Of a DNA stretch of 64,000 nt, positions 49,101 to 60,400 are shown one piece after another. The notes beneath the pieces were generated by a model that was not told the origin of the DNA, did no database searches, and saw nothing but the letters and a program-made list of their open reading frames with translations. The stretch is from assembly GCA_965153455.1 (NCBI GenBank), contig OZ234496.1:11989863-12053862 (forward strand), written 5' to 3'. Within the stretch, counting starts at the first letter, position 1. The number at the start of each line of letters is the position of its first letter. Position numbers and translations under genes: made by a program. This DNA is from Sphagnum compactum. Lineage: Eukaryota; Bryophyta; Sphagnopsida; Sphagnales.

Positions 49101-50750
49101 TTCAAGAGCTTTCCATCGGTTTAAAGAACTTTTGAGTCCAATGAGTTTTGACCTCTGCGCTCACCCTCTGAAGATTTGGGAGTCCATTAGGACTCCAACT
49201 CCCAAAATGGGAGCCCACTTGGGGGTGTGTGGGTTCATTCCCTCACACTTTCCTACATTCTTGGGAGCATGAAATGTGATTCCATGCTTCACTTTCGGCC
49301 CACACCTTTGCATGCCCTTGCTTTAGTCAAAAGCCCAAAGCTAGGGTCGTGACATCATATCTCTTGTGATGCACACCTTCTTCCTCCTTTACTTCTTTTG
49401 ACTCTTCCTTCCTTCATGTGTTTGGGTGCCTCTTGGGCCCAAGATCTTTTGATAGCCCAAAAAGACTTTTAACTCATAAACAAACCTTTCTCCTAATAAC
49501 TTTCAGTGGCATCGGGCTCATATTAATAGCCACCATTACCCTAACAACTTATTTAAAGAGTTGGGTTTTTATAGCTTCAATCATAGCTACTAGGTTTATG
49601 GTTGATTAACGCCTTTTTTTCTTAAATCCTTAACACAATTCGACAACAACACCTTCCATTTCTAACAACACCTCAAAATGACGTGTGATCTTCTACTGCT
49701 TCTAGTTCACACGTGTCTTCCTTCGATTAAACAACTCATTTAAGCAACAGATGGTTCAATTTTAAGATTCCATTTTGAAGCGTCTATACCATCATACCCT
49801 TTCCAACATGTTTTCGGATGAAATATTTGAAGTCCATCGTGCTCAAATTTCATCATGTTTTGGCCTAGGGGCCAGTGCTTGGTTTATAATTCGACCACTC
49901 TTCCCAACCTTTTGATTAGTTTCCCCCGTCTTTTCCACAACTTTTCAAACACCAATTGCAGGTATCCATCGATGCGTGTGCACACATCCCATCAACCCTA
50001 TAGGTATCCATTTTTTATGTTGTTTTCATGGCAACAAACGCACATGAACCCATGGTGTAATTTGTGACACCTTTGTTGCCATTACGCAAAATGTTAATTT
50101 TCACATGGGGTGAGAACAATTACATATGCTTCTTTCAAACACATTCAACCCCTCTCGTTGATAAGTCAACCTTGTGCTCACCAAAGATGGCATTTGCACT
50201 CTAACTGACGTTGTCATTATCAACCCAATGCAAACATATTTACTTCCCCAATCTTGTGCCATTAAAGGATTTGTTGCTTTTGATGTAATTCAAGCCAAAA
50301 AAAGGAGTTATTGCGATCGACACCCCGTTGATCAATTCCTCCTTTTAGTAGTTGAGGTATTTGGATGTCTACATGAATAGGTTGATATGTTTTTAAATGA
50401 TTGTACCAATGCCATTTGGAGCTTGAAAGGGCTAGATGGCCTTCATCTTTATGTCTTGGTTATTTTTTTTCGTCAAAAAATATCAATCACATAGCAAAGG
50501 CTACAAACATCCTCCATTTTAAGTTGGGTGGTAGTAGTAGGCCTAACTACTTCTCGACTTCCACCCCTTTAGGACACACCTCCCATCACCATGACCAAGT
50601 TACTACATGTGGTTGATTTTTGACATGGCAAAATATAAAAGATCTACTACATGCAGTTGGCTTTTGACGTGGCTAGATTTTGACATCTAGTTTGAGCTAA
50701 CTTGACGTCTTGTAAATTCTCCTTGTAAAAAAATAAAATTCCTTTGTTTA
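46140..50750 (+). pseudogene. Decayed reverse-transcriptase retroelement (non-LTR type suspected)
   Basis: Between about 47440 and 50640 broken plus-strand frames follow one RT-type protein: IFGVVFEHLW (47448), QFGVAIKGNCEA (47724), TNAFNLVSKGVIF (47824), PFVHAFESPLFYS (47911), then motif GTHQGDSLGGALF (47987), SHFPSCLFPSIANDIHIIG (48064) and, after an inserted LTR, FGCLLGPRSFDSPK (49421) and GIGLI...FMVD to 49606. Later pieces include LTKDGICTL...KRSYCDRHPVDQF (50175-50340). Motif C reads A-N-D where RTs have A-D-D, so the active site is lost. Numerous stops and frameshifts are present. Upstream DNA from 46140 has similar decayed frames and may be the first ORF. The end near 50700-50750 is AT-rich. 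The exact clade is uncertain. Confidence 0.75.
48439..49354. mobile_element. Solo LTR, 916 bp, nested in the retroelement relic
   Basis: It begins TGACACACCC and ends GGTCGTGACA; these ends form an imperfect inverted repeat. It is flanked on both sides by TCATA (48434-48438 and 49355-49359), a 5-bp target duplication typical of LTR retrotransposon integration. Removing it rejoins the RT reading frame exactly. There is no internal coding region, so it is a solo LTR left by recombination. Its inner text (CCCATAACTTTTTGTACAG) is typical of plant LTRs. Confidence 0.88.
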
Positions 50751-50875
50751 TTTTCCAAATCTACGATGTGTTTATTAATAAAGTTTGCAGGGTTAAAGAA
50801 ATTTTTTTAAAAAAAAACTTTTGTTTAAGTGTCATCATCCTTGTGAGCTCCAACTTTGCGACATCTGACTAGGAC

Positions 50876-51022
50876 ATATAAAAAAAATGGAAAGAAAGCG
50901 AAAAAGATATCGAAAAGCACACACACGCACACACACACAACATTTCTTTATAGAAAAAAAGTGGAAAGAAAGTGAAAAAGATATCCAAAAACACACACCC
51001 ACACACAAACATTTCTTTATAT
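50876..51022. repeat. ~74-bp tandem duplication with (CA)n
   Basis: Two adjacent copies share TGGAAAGAAAG(C/T)GAAAAAGATATC, then an ACACACAC tract and CATTTCTTTATA. Confidence 0.85.
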
Positions 51023-51794
51023 AGGTGAAGGTTTCACCCCTAGTAGCTTCCGGATTTTCAGGCCCCATCCCTTGGCCTACTGGCCTCCCTTGAGCCCTCA
51101 AATCCAGAAAGTACGAGGGGCAAAACCTTCTCCTATACCAAAGCATAATTGGTTGCACTATCTTATTTTAAAACGATTCCAACTGTTTCCTTAGGTGGGA
51201 ATGGTGAAGACATGAGGCTTTCACTTAGACATGAGGCTTTCACTTTTAGTGTTAGAAACCATTGACAATGAAAGACACACATGCTTGGTGAATTGATAGT
51301 GGGAACAACGAGTCACACTTTGGAATAGGCCTTGGTTGAACCCATTATCACACGATGGAATGATGGTTAGTCTGACCAGGTTCACTAAGTTCCTAGGTGG
51401 AAGGGGGTATAGTAGTACAAAAGTTGCTATGGAGGCACAAAGGGCGCATGCATCAAAAGCCAACCCAACATTTTATTGGTTTTTATTAAGTTTAACATAC
51501 GACAAAATATTACGAATTTTGAGTCGATGCCTCAAGTGAGGTCTCTCATGAATGGATTATCAAGGCATGTGAGCGGTCACCAGACAGCAAGCTCTTCAAG
51601 GCTCAAAGAGGACCCCAGGTTAAGAAAGGAGAATGAATACATGATCCATCCCTTAAAATTTATCAGATGACTAAACCATGGTAAACCTAGGTCGGAAGCA
51701 TCCACAAAAATAGAATTTTAAATTTCTACCCAAAAAAAAAAAAAAAACTGAATTTTATTAAGAAAACAACAGTTTCCCTTTTCCCACTGTCCCT

Positions 51795-51822
51795 GTGGGA
51801 GGGGCGGCTTGGCCCCTCCCAC
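51795..51822. other. Perfect 11-bp G/C-rich hairpin
   Basis: GTGGGAGGGGC and GCCCCTCCCAC are perfect reverse complements around the 6-nt loop GGCTTG. It lies between a poly-A run (51729-51746) and the G+C-rich PYL promoter. It may mark an element end or be a structural motif; function is unknown. Confidence 0.8.
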
Positions 51823-51879
51823 CGTAAATTTGATAAGAACAAAGCTAGGGTACTGTCGGAGCGTACTTACCGCCATCTG

Positions 51880-52320
51880 CCAGCTCATCATTTAGGACTG
51901 AGCTGCAGGGGGGTTACGGTCGCGGCCTCCATCCTGCCAGAGACACGAGGACCAATCAAAAATCAGGTCATGGGTTTAGAAAGCTACGTGTCGGGTTTCG
52001 GTTCGTTGGAACTCAAAAAGCAGGGAGAGTTTGGGCTCGTGTGTCCATACACAGCTGTCTTTTGTCCACCCCCCAGAGACCGCACAAAGCGGTCACAGTG
52101 CAGAGAAACAGAGAAAGCGCCCCCGCGCGCGCGCGAGAGAGAGAAAGAGAGAGAGAGAGTGGGGGACGGAGGGTGAGGAAGTAAGAGAGACGGGTGGGAA
52201 AGGGGGTGAGGGATTTCGCAACAAGACGCTTGCACGATTGCGGCTCCTGTCAGTTCCAGAAGCTTTTCACCCTCGTCAGTTTGTGGCAGGAAATGTACCG
52301 GACGACCTTAGCAAGGTGAG
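51880..52320 (+). promoter_or_regulatory. Probable promoter and leader start of the PYL gene
   Basis: G+C rises sharply here. An ACGTGTC word at 51986-51992 matches the ABRE core (ACGTGKC). CGCGCGCGCGCG and GA microsatellites occupy about 52124-52160. A donor-like AAG/GTGAGC at about 52314 suggests a leader intron. The start site cannot be fixed. Confidence 0.45.
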
Positions 52321-52549
52321 CTTTTCCTTTTCCTAAAAGTTGTGGTTGCAATGCTCTGAAATCATTGCTGCTGGCCAAGTCTTTGATAACCGGATTCGGT
52401 TCAGGATCGTGCCGTGCAATCTCTCACTCTCTCTCGTCCTTTTTTTCTACCTTTTTCTTGGAAGGCCGTCCATCACGGAGGGAAGGTCAAGAATCATTGC
52501 TTTCAAACGATGTCTTTGGTTTTGTGTGTTTTTATTCTTTGATCGCACG

Positions 52550-52639
52550 ATGACAACCACGAGTTCAAGCTCAGTTGGAGAGGGTTTCGGGTTGCTGCAA
52601 GACAGGAAGCAGCAAGCGGCGATGGACTATGCCCTCTGA
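52550..52639 (+). other. Upstream ORF of the PYL gene (29 codons)
   Basis: ATG at 52550 opens 29 codons (start MTTTSSSSVGEG) and ends at TGA 52639, about 213 bases before the receptor start. Smaller ones follow: ATG-TGA at about 52688, and a five-codon ORF at about 52788. If these lie in the mature leader they would lower translation of the receptor. Whether they are spliced out is unknown. Confidence 0.4.
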
Positions 52640-52852
52640 CCGGTCTTGGGACTTTGGATCTGTTGGAAGGAAGGGGGTTTGGTAGAGATATGTGACTTAT
52701 TATAAGGATCGGGGCTGGAGTGATTGATCTGTTTGCTTGCTCTTGGGGGAGCGGCTTTGGTTGAAGAAGTTTCGCTGTTTTGCGAGATGGATGGCTCTTG
52801 GTAGTGAAGCGTAGATCGGGAAATAGGCTTGGAGAAACGGAGTTTTTTGGTC

Positions 52853-53479
52853 ATGCCAGGCAGAATGAGGCATGTGAAAGGAACTCAGGATTTGGAGAGG
52901 TTGTTAGAGGAACGCAAGGACTTAATATGCCCTTATCACTCGCATGAACTTGATGCGCATCAGTGCGGCTCCATCCTTTTGCAACAGATCAACGCGCCGC
53001 TTCAACTCGTATGGTCGATAGTCAGGAGGTTTGATAAGCCGCAAGCTTACAAGCGCTTCATCCAGGCTTGTACAATCACAACGGGAGAAGGCGGAGTTGG
53101 GAGCATTCGAACGATGGAACTGGTGTCAGGTATTCCGGCCACTTCCAGCGTCGAGCGGCTTGAGATATTGGACGACGAGCAACACATCTTCAGCTTCAGA
53201 GTGCTCGGCGGAGGCCATCGTCTGCAAAACTACTGGTCCCTCACATCGGTGCACGAGCTGGAGATAGGTGGCAGACTTGTGACCTTGGTCATGGAGTCGT
53301 ATGCTGTGGATATCCCAGAAGGTAACACACGGGATGAGACACAAATGTTTGCTGATACAGTGGTGAGATGTAACTTGAAATCTCTGGCCCAGGTTGCAGA
53401 GCAGCTTGCAGTGCAAGAGCGACAGGGCACTCAGCACACAGTAACAAGGTTTGCTGCTGTTTACCCTTTCTCTCTGTGA
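52853..53479 (+). CDS. PYL: PYR/PYL/RCAR abscisic-acid receptor, single exon
   Basis: 208 residues. Receptors of this START/Bet v 1-fold family bind ABA in the cytosol and nucleus and then inhibit clade A PP2C phosphatases. Key residues by alignment to PYR1: K67 (K59, contacts the ABA carboxylate) in AYKRFI, the gate S92-GIPA-96, E101 (E94), the latch H122-R123-L124 in [17 protein letters not shown] (E148 matches E141), and N174 (N167) in the C-terminal helix. The gate is SGIPA instead of the usual SGLPA, a conservative Leu-to-Ile change. The Lys/Arg commonly found after NY at residue 128 is Trp. The ATG at 52853 is the first in frame. A downstream donor-like AAG/GTTTGC near 53449 could allow a different C-terminus, but the unspliced end gives a normal length. 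Nothing is broken. Confidence 0.93.
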   Translation: MPGRMRHVKGTQDLERLLEERKDLICPYHSHELDAHQCGSILLQQINAPLQLVWSIVRRFDKPQAYKRFIQACTITTGEGGVGSIRTMELVSGIPATSSVERLEILDDEQHIFSFRVLGGGHRLQNYWSLTSVHELEIGGRLVTLVMESYAVDIPEGNTRDETQMFADTVVRCNLKSLAQVAEQLAVQERQGTQHTVTRFAAVYPFSL

Positions 53480-53700
53480 TTTGGTTTTCTTCCTTCTGTA
53501 ACTGAGTTTCTCCCCACTTGGGAATCTGACTTCTTAACGCTGTACACAAGACACACAATCTCAGATGACTCTAAGCCCTAAACATGCCAAACTGAATTCA
53601 TGGATATGTCATTCTGATGTAATTGTGTTGTAGTAGATCAGTAATCTTCTGTGAGTTGATTCCTGTAGTGCAATATTGGGTTGATCTCAAGAGTACTCAA

Positions 53701-53737
53701 TGTGTGTGTGTGTGTATGTATTTGTGTGCATGTGTAT
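53701..53737. repeat. (TG)n microsatellite
   Basis: TGTGTGTGTGTG followed by TGTA and TGCATG variants, directly before the Psb28 pseudogene. It aligns with the shorter GTGTGTGCATGCAG end of the functional Psb28 intron. Confidence 0.85.
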
Positions 53738-53740
53738 GCA

Positions 53741-54170
53741 GGGTTGATGGTGTTCTTTCAGGATAGATCTGATGAGCATCAGCAAGAAAGGTTCCCTGGC
53801 AATGGGAGGGATCTTCAGGTTTTGTGCTCACTTTTATGCACAGACTGATAGTGGCAATAATGAAACCAGTTCATTGGAGGTGTTTAGAAAAAAGCTGTTC
53901 CTGATCTCAGGCTGAGTTGCTCCAGCGATGGGATGAATGAAGTAGCAGGATTTGTGTTTGAGCAACTCTCCATACTTGATCCTTACAGGAGCTTGGAGAT
54001 ATCACTGGGCTCTATATAATAGGTGATGAGAGTGTACTAACATGCATTGCATTGGTGTGAGCGTGAAATTTGTCAATCAACAAACTAACTGTAAAAGATC
54101 AAGTAACATGATGTGGAACACAAGTGGAATTGCTTCATGGAGCAGAATGGACCAAGAATAGCTGGGATGT
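53741..54170 (+). pseudogene. PSB28: Decayed copy of Psb28 exon 2
   Basis: From GCAGGGTTGA onward the sequence follows Psb28 exon 2 (33511-33980) in order: GGGATCTTCAG for GGGATCTAGTG, AATGAAACCAG, GCTGTTCCTGA, GCTCCAGCGATGGGATGAA, TTTGTGTTTGAGCAACTC, AGGAGCTTGGAGATATCACTGG, GTGAAATTTGTCAATCAA, GGAATTGCTTCATGGAGCAG and AATAGCTGGG. Small deletions, frameshifts and stops break the frame, so no protein is made. The intron end is included, so the copy came from genomic DNA and not from a spliced mRNA. No exon 1 copy was found. It lies 0.26 kb after the PYL stop and could be transcribed as part of a PYL 3' region. Confidence 0.9.
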
Positions 54171-57100
54171 GTTGGCAGACAAGGAATAGCACTGAAGGTG
54201 CATTTCTTGATGTAGCTTTCTAGGTCTCCAGTACTGTACAGTAGCACAACTTTATTGCATCAATCAGGCTTGGATATTGTTTTCTTATAGAGCCCGCTGA
54301 GGCATACCCAGGTGAATGTGTTTTGTGTCTTTCTATCTGTACCCCTAAGTTAAGATACCAAAAATCTGACTATGTGCAATTGAATTGCCAAGATTTTCGT
54401 TTGATATGTCAGGAGAGGATTCAATCCTGTGTTAGAGGAAATCATGCCATACTGTCACTCTTTAGTTTGCAGGCTCCTGGTTTCTGTATGATTGTTAAGG
54501 AAGGACTAAAACTTCTTTCCTGCATCTTTGTTTTCTGCCTTTTTTGAGCTTGATACACAGGTTCCACACCAAAGGTTGAGTCTGAACCATTGGATGTCTG
54601 GATGGCAAACTCTAAATGCCTGTCTGTACGCTACAGCTTGTCCAAGGTGCTTCCCACACCACACTGGAAGTTTTCTGGTGTGTGAAGGTGAATTTATTGA
54701 TTCAGCAATTTCAGCCCCATCCACCACCACCAATACCTGGTAAGTAGGTAAGAGTGTCATTCAACCTTGGTCTTTTTTAGAAGACCCTTTCTACCCTTCT
54801 CTTCCTCCTTTTTTGAAGAAACTGTTTGCAATTCTCCTTCATTGTTACCTTGTTTCCACTGTTCAGTCAAATGGATTTGTGGTGAATATTGAATGAGGTG
54901 TAGAAGTTGAACTATTGCATTTTTCAATAGAGGACTCACTACAGTTTTAGTAAGTAGTCCATCAATTGCTGGCATGTTGATATCACACCCTGGAGAAGAT
55001 GTTGTTCAGTAGCTAATGCTGAAGGGTCAATGTGGCAAATGCCATAAATGTAACTTGAATCTGTTCCCACCTGGTTTGAGGGATTTTGCTATGTTTCATT
55101 TTGATGCATGATGTCAGGTTTGTCTCAGTGACCATTTCATGAAAAACAAACCCACACATTTAGAGACATAACAAGTTAACATAATGGGTTTTCTTGGGGT
55201 AACCCACCATACATGTAAAGTTGCTTTGTGCAGCTTTTTGTGTAGAAAGTTGTGCATGACTTTGTCCATGTAAAGTACTTGTCTATCACCATCTACTTAC
55301 TGTGGAGCACAAGGGGAGAACTGTGGCCTAAGGGTGTTTGCCCAAAGTCAGGTTTGGGTGATAACACCCCTCAACTCAGGCAACACCTTTCAGGGCCATA
55401 ATCTAAAATGCTTTTGTGCCTTATTAGCATTGTATGAACTAGTTTAGTCTAGTTTTAGGTTTTTAAAGAGAAACTCCAGTTCTAGTCTTCCTAGTTGGCT
55501 TTGGGTAATGTTTTTTTGATTGTTGGTAGTGTGGTTTAGAAATGCTTTTCTTACTTATTGTATTTCTGATTACCTATGGTGCTTTTCATATTCAAACTTG
55601 GTCTTGTTTGGAATTGGGTTGGTTCCATCTATTCTACGACTCTAAACAAAAGCAACAATGAAATCTGACCATTGGGTTGTGGACTTCAATGACCAGACCC
55701 CACTTGGTTGACCCATCCTGGATGAACCTGTATTTGGGTAAACCCCACTTACCACTTCCCTCAGCTTGCTTTGCAAAACCCTGGCCTCACCTTTGTTCCC
55801 CCAGTCCTTATTTTTTTTGCCTGCCCACTCCTTCCGATCCCTTTTTTCAGATCTCAACCCAGAACTCTATCCATTTATTCGGGAAGAATGAAAGTTGGAG
55901 TGACAATGTTTCCATTGGGGAACTATGTGCCCTCATTGAGGAAGCACTCTTATTTCCTAACATTCATATCTCTAGATATTTCGAAAATGTGTGTGCTATT
56001 AGGAATGCCTAGGGATGGTTTCCCATTGAATCTTGGGGATGTCATCCCATTGATGCCTAGAAACATGTCCCATTGTACCTTGACTATAGAACTTGAATTG
56101 CATTTGCATTTAATTGCTATACAATTTCTTGTTCATAACTGTGATTTTTTTTTGATCTTGTAAATTTCTTGAGCATAGTGTTTAACCATGCTTATTTGTG
56201 TCTTTTTGGTGTTTTTTCATCTTTTTGGTTTGTGATCGTGCTTTCCATCATTTGTGATCATCTTTTCCATCATTCTCGACCATGTTTGACAAGGAGTTTA
56301 TTTTCAATACACATTATAATAATGGGGGTGAGTCTTCAATGTCTCATAACACTTGGAAAACGAATCCACCATTGCCAAAGCCAAGCATATTGCGATGATG
56401 GCACAAGGTGCATGCAAGGGAGAAAGGCAAAACAATGTTGCCTTCAACATTGCTTTTGTTTTGGTATATTGCATAGGAACGGGCAAAGAAAATTGCTAAG
56501 ATCGATGGGTTGTTCAAGGTGCATTCTATGTTTCCAAGGAGTAAGCATCAACCCAAGTACAAATGCTTGTGCTATGATCAAATGTGCGAAATCAAAGTCA
56601 AGTTGAATCAATATTTTTTGACTACATCTTGCCTAGGGGCAAAAACCATTGTAAATTGTGTGGCATGTTGAAAAAAATGTTTTGAAAGAAACATTGCAAA
56701 GTACGAATGCACTTGGGGCCATAAGTAACAAAGAATTTTTACCCAACAAGCCTTAGGGAAGCACATGGGGAAGCACAAAATCTAGGTCTTCAAGGCAGGA
56801 AATTTAGGTTAGGTTTTCAAACCAGGAATTTCAGGTTGGAACTAGGAGCAAACAATAATCGTCAAAAGTAAACATAAGCATGCGCATTCACAGAATGCTC
56901 ACAACCATAGTTCCAATTTGTACAAACATTGTTCAATTGCTTGAGGATAATGCACATTTGCAAATGCATGTTACAAAATCATTTACCTTCATGTTATTCA
57001 ATAGACAACTGCAATGTTGGGTTGTTGCAACTACAAACAACTTGTTGATAGAAATACATGTGAAGGAAACTTTTGAAAGGCTAGGTTTCAATGTCAATTT

Positions 57101-58170
57101 GGGTTAAAAAAATACTCCTCCATGTATGTGGCAACTTGAGGACCTTATTGATCATTTGCAATTATTTGGACTTATTCCAAAGGCAAGGTTCAATATGATC
57201 TTTTGATGGTTCCACTTGATTGGCATGGCATGGTAGGACATGAATGAAGCCCATGATTCTACTAGTCATGGTAGACATGGGATACAAATGTAAAACTATA
57301 CGACTATATCTTAAGGTGTATAATGCATTCAAACACTTCTAGGTGCGAGTGTTCAAGAACTTGCCCATTACAAAAGAAAAATGAATTGAATTCAAACACA
57401 CTTGTTCCATTTGGTCGATGAATGTCCATTTCATTCTTGTTTTTTGTTGTTTGAGTAAATGATTAGAGTTGTTTTCTGTACCAATGAACTACAAGGAAAG
57501 CCATGATTTCCCTAGGAATAACATAGTCCCAATTATGTGTGGGAAAAACAAGGAAAAACCTTTTGTGAAGGGTGTTATATGGGTTTATCAAGATTTCAGG
57601 AACTTTAAAAGGTCATGGAATCTAGTTCCCAAGGGATATCACATTATTTGTCCTAGTGATCCCTTGAAGGCAGACTAAGGTTCTCCTAGCATTTCATCAG
57701 GGAACTATTGGATCTTGCTTTAATTGGGGTGTCACTATGTTTTCCCCTCATAATTCCTCATGGAACTATTGCATGTTACTTTTTCCTTGAAATGAATACA
57801 ATGTTTATTTTGGGGCTCCTTGGGGAGAGGTACAAAGTGTTATCCAACATACCCCAAACATCTATTGGATGTTGATTTCTAGGGATGTCATTTTGTTTTA
57901 TCCTTGGCCTTGCTTGAAGAACTATTACATGTCAATTTTTCCTCAAAATTCACAAAAAGGGTTTAAGAAAATTCATTTCCCAAAAAAAGAAAAAAGAATG
58001 GGGGAAAAGTAGTAGAAGAAGAAAAAGTAGGGAAGTAGTGTCATTAGGGTGTGTGAGTAATTTCTTAATTTTTTTTGAAGATGATATGTCTGGGTGCTGT
58101 TGAACTTGGAAGCTACATTTTCTTGAATTTGGAATTGTTGGTGGAAGGGAAATTTTTGCTCAATTTCCTA
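54171..58170. other. Spacer without recognisable gene
   Basis: Overlapping ORFs at 55677-56163 and 56169-56606 have no family motif. Sequence between about 56300 and 57700 gives short broken frames that might be an unidentified decayed element. Nothing can be named. Confidence 0.4.
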
Positions 58171-58176
58171 GATATT

Positions 58177-58380
58177 GGGTTTTTCATTGTTTTGAGGGGT
58201 TTTAGGGTTTATTGAACTTTCAACTACATCTTAGAACTAATAAGGATTAATTAATTAATTACTTATTGTTTGTCTGGTTTCTTCAGTACGGGTTTTTCAA
58301 GGTTTTTAGGGTTTCTTGTGCTTTCAGCTACATTTCAAAATTGGTAAAGATAAATTATTTAATTAACTAATCATTATTCT
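58177..58380. repeat. ~113-bp tandem duplication
   Basis: Two copies start GGGTTTTTCA (58177 and 58290). Each then has TTTTAGGGTTT, TTTCA(A/G)CTACAT and an ATTAATTAA- or ATTTAATTAA-like end. Confidence 0.7.
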
Positions 58381-59800
58381 TTTTGAGCATTTGGTTTCAC
58401 AAATTGTCCCACATTCTTTCAATTTATACCAACAGAGGTTCAAGTACCCGTGGTAGTATTATTGGATGGACTTGTGGAAGGTTTCTGCAGTTAGTTTGCA
58501 GCTTAAATTAGCCAGGAAGGTTTTTTCTATGAGCGAGCTTGTTGCTTGTCATTAGGATTCTTTTTTTTTAATAATTTGAGCATTTACAATGCAATCCATA
58601 TGTTAAATTTTCAAATGGTGAAACATAACTAAATCCTGCTGATTTTTGTTTCAGCATGTCTTTTTTATGTTGTTTTTTATTTTGTGAAAGTCGCTTTATA
58701 ACACTATTCATGATGATTGTGATGATGGTCTAGATACTTTGTTGAGTGTGTTCGCAAGTTTATGACATTAGAAAGTTTTTACTACATTCCATTGTCTTCA
58801 TGGCTTTCTTGGTTAATCATAATCGACATAATATTATTTTAGTTACTGAACACGTTTTTTGTGGATTTTTTTCCTTTCTACCATCACACTGATCATTTTG
58901 ACTTGTTGATTATTATGATTCAATGTGTGTAAACCTACACAGCAGTTGTGCAATTGTAATTCAATAGAGCCACTATACATGTCTTTCTAGAAGGTTAAAT
59001 TTCAAGTTTCTTAGAAAAGTTCATGGCAAATCAATAAGGAGCCTTCTAGAAGTAAACTTCAACATGGGTTGGCTGTTCCTACACACTAGCCATGGGAGTC
59101 CTCCAGATTATTTCCAACAAATCTTCAGCCCAACTTAAGTTCTACAAGAAACAAGTTTGGATTATTTTGAAGAGTAATAATCGTAAATAACGTGAATTAT
59201 TCTGCAAGTTGGAATTTGTTGGGGATGGATGTTATTAAAGAATCTTGTTTCTATAAGCATTGAACCCATGCTTTGTTTGGAGAAATCTAGTCTCATATTT
59301 TTATATCTTGTGAAATTTTGTGCATATCTCAAAGTAGATGGGTTGTTTGGGACATGCCACTTTCTATGTTAGATTGCAAGTGAAGAAAAACTAAAAATTT
59401 ATGGACCTCAACATGTAGTCTCTTGTAGCTACCAGGCCTATAAAATGTGACCTCTTAATGCTGGAAGACATGTCTATGTCTATTTTAGTAATAGTAATTT
59501 TCAATTGATATACATACTTGTTTTGTTGCATGTTATTTGCGTACAATGCACGTTTTGGACACACCATAGGAGGCACTCAAAGTTTGAAGGTGGCCAAGAA
59601 AGGACACTAGATATTGCCATGCAATATTGCCTCGCATATATATTTCTTGATCAAAGCCGAAAATGCTTTTTTGAGTGCTTTTTGTAATTCACAGAAAAAG
59701 TGAAGAATTTGAAGTTGCACAACCATGATGATTTTTGGCAAAAATATAGAAGTGAAGGATACATGTACTAGTAATGTGGAAAATGTGGAGAATTAAAATT
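58381..59800. other. Spacer without recognisable gene
   Basis: Short ORFs only, no motif. The start of the decayed gene at 59.8 kb could lie in this stretch. Confidence 0.35.
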
Positions 59801-59814
59801 CACAAGTTCTAGAG

Positions 59815-60400
59815 GACCAACTTGAGCGATTTACAAAGGCCGTGGTTTTGGATGATATAGAAAATTGTAGCGCAAGTCATGCAAGAGATGGGGTACATCT
59901 TTTTCCATTTGCCTTGTGTTTTTGAAATTGGTTACCCATTTTTCTGTTGCCAATAGTCACCTTTTATATGACTTTATATGTCTGGATTCATATGAGAATT
60001 GCGCACATCAAGTGGACAATTTTCTATGTCTTGAGATATTGGTAATTAGAATGGTTATACCCATTGAACTTATGTGGTGGATCTATGCAAGTAATCTAGT
60101 TTTTTTTTGGTGCAGAAATCCATTTCAAGTGATTGATGGGAAGACACTTGGTGAAGCCAAGATTGCATAACAACTATAAGAGATGTATGAGGAGGTGAGG
60201 AGGATTATAGATAACAGGGATGTAAAAGGTGCACATGACATCATTGAGGTTAACTCTAATGCCTTGAGGGAGCAATTGGAGTTAGGTGTAGAAGGCATTG
60301 AGTATGTAGCCATGCTTGATATTATGGCCGAGCTCCACCTAACCTTAGGTGATTTTGAGGAAGTGGAACATTTCCTTCTTGAGGTTTTTTTCTACTCCTA
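59815..60400 (+). pseudogene. Decayed exon of a helical, TPR-like protein
   Basis: At 60116-60380, NPFQVIDGKTLGEAKIA is followed, across two TAA stops, by EMYEEVRRIIDNRDVKGAHD and LGVEGIEYVAMLDIMAELHLTLGDFEEV. The pattern of Ala, Leu and Glu is that of paired helices such as TPR. A related-looking piece, DQLERFTKAVVLDDIENC, lies at 59819-59872. Both stops (60168-60170 and 60177-60179) stand where Gln or Glu would fit the helix. I do not recognise the parent gene. It may be the 5' part of the methyltransferase-like pseudogene that follows, or a separate one. Confidence 0.45.

Noticed and set aside
52829-52852. Start of PYL eight codons upstream
   Set aside because: That position is a TTG; the first in-frame ATG is at 52853.
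53449-53479. Splicing at AAG/GTTTGC near the PYL C-terminus
   Set aside because: The unspliced end gives the normal receptor length, and no following exon was recognised.
55677-56606. Overlapping ORFs of 111, 130 and 145 codons
   Set aside because: No family motif, overlapping frames, and no sign of splicing or conserved residues.
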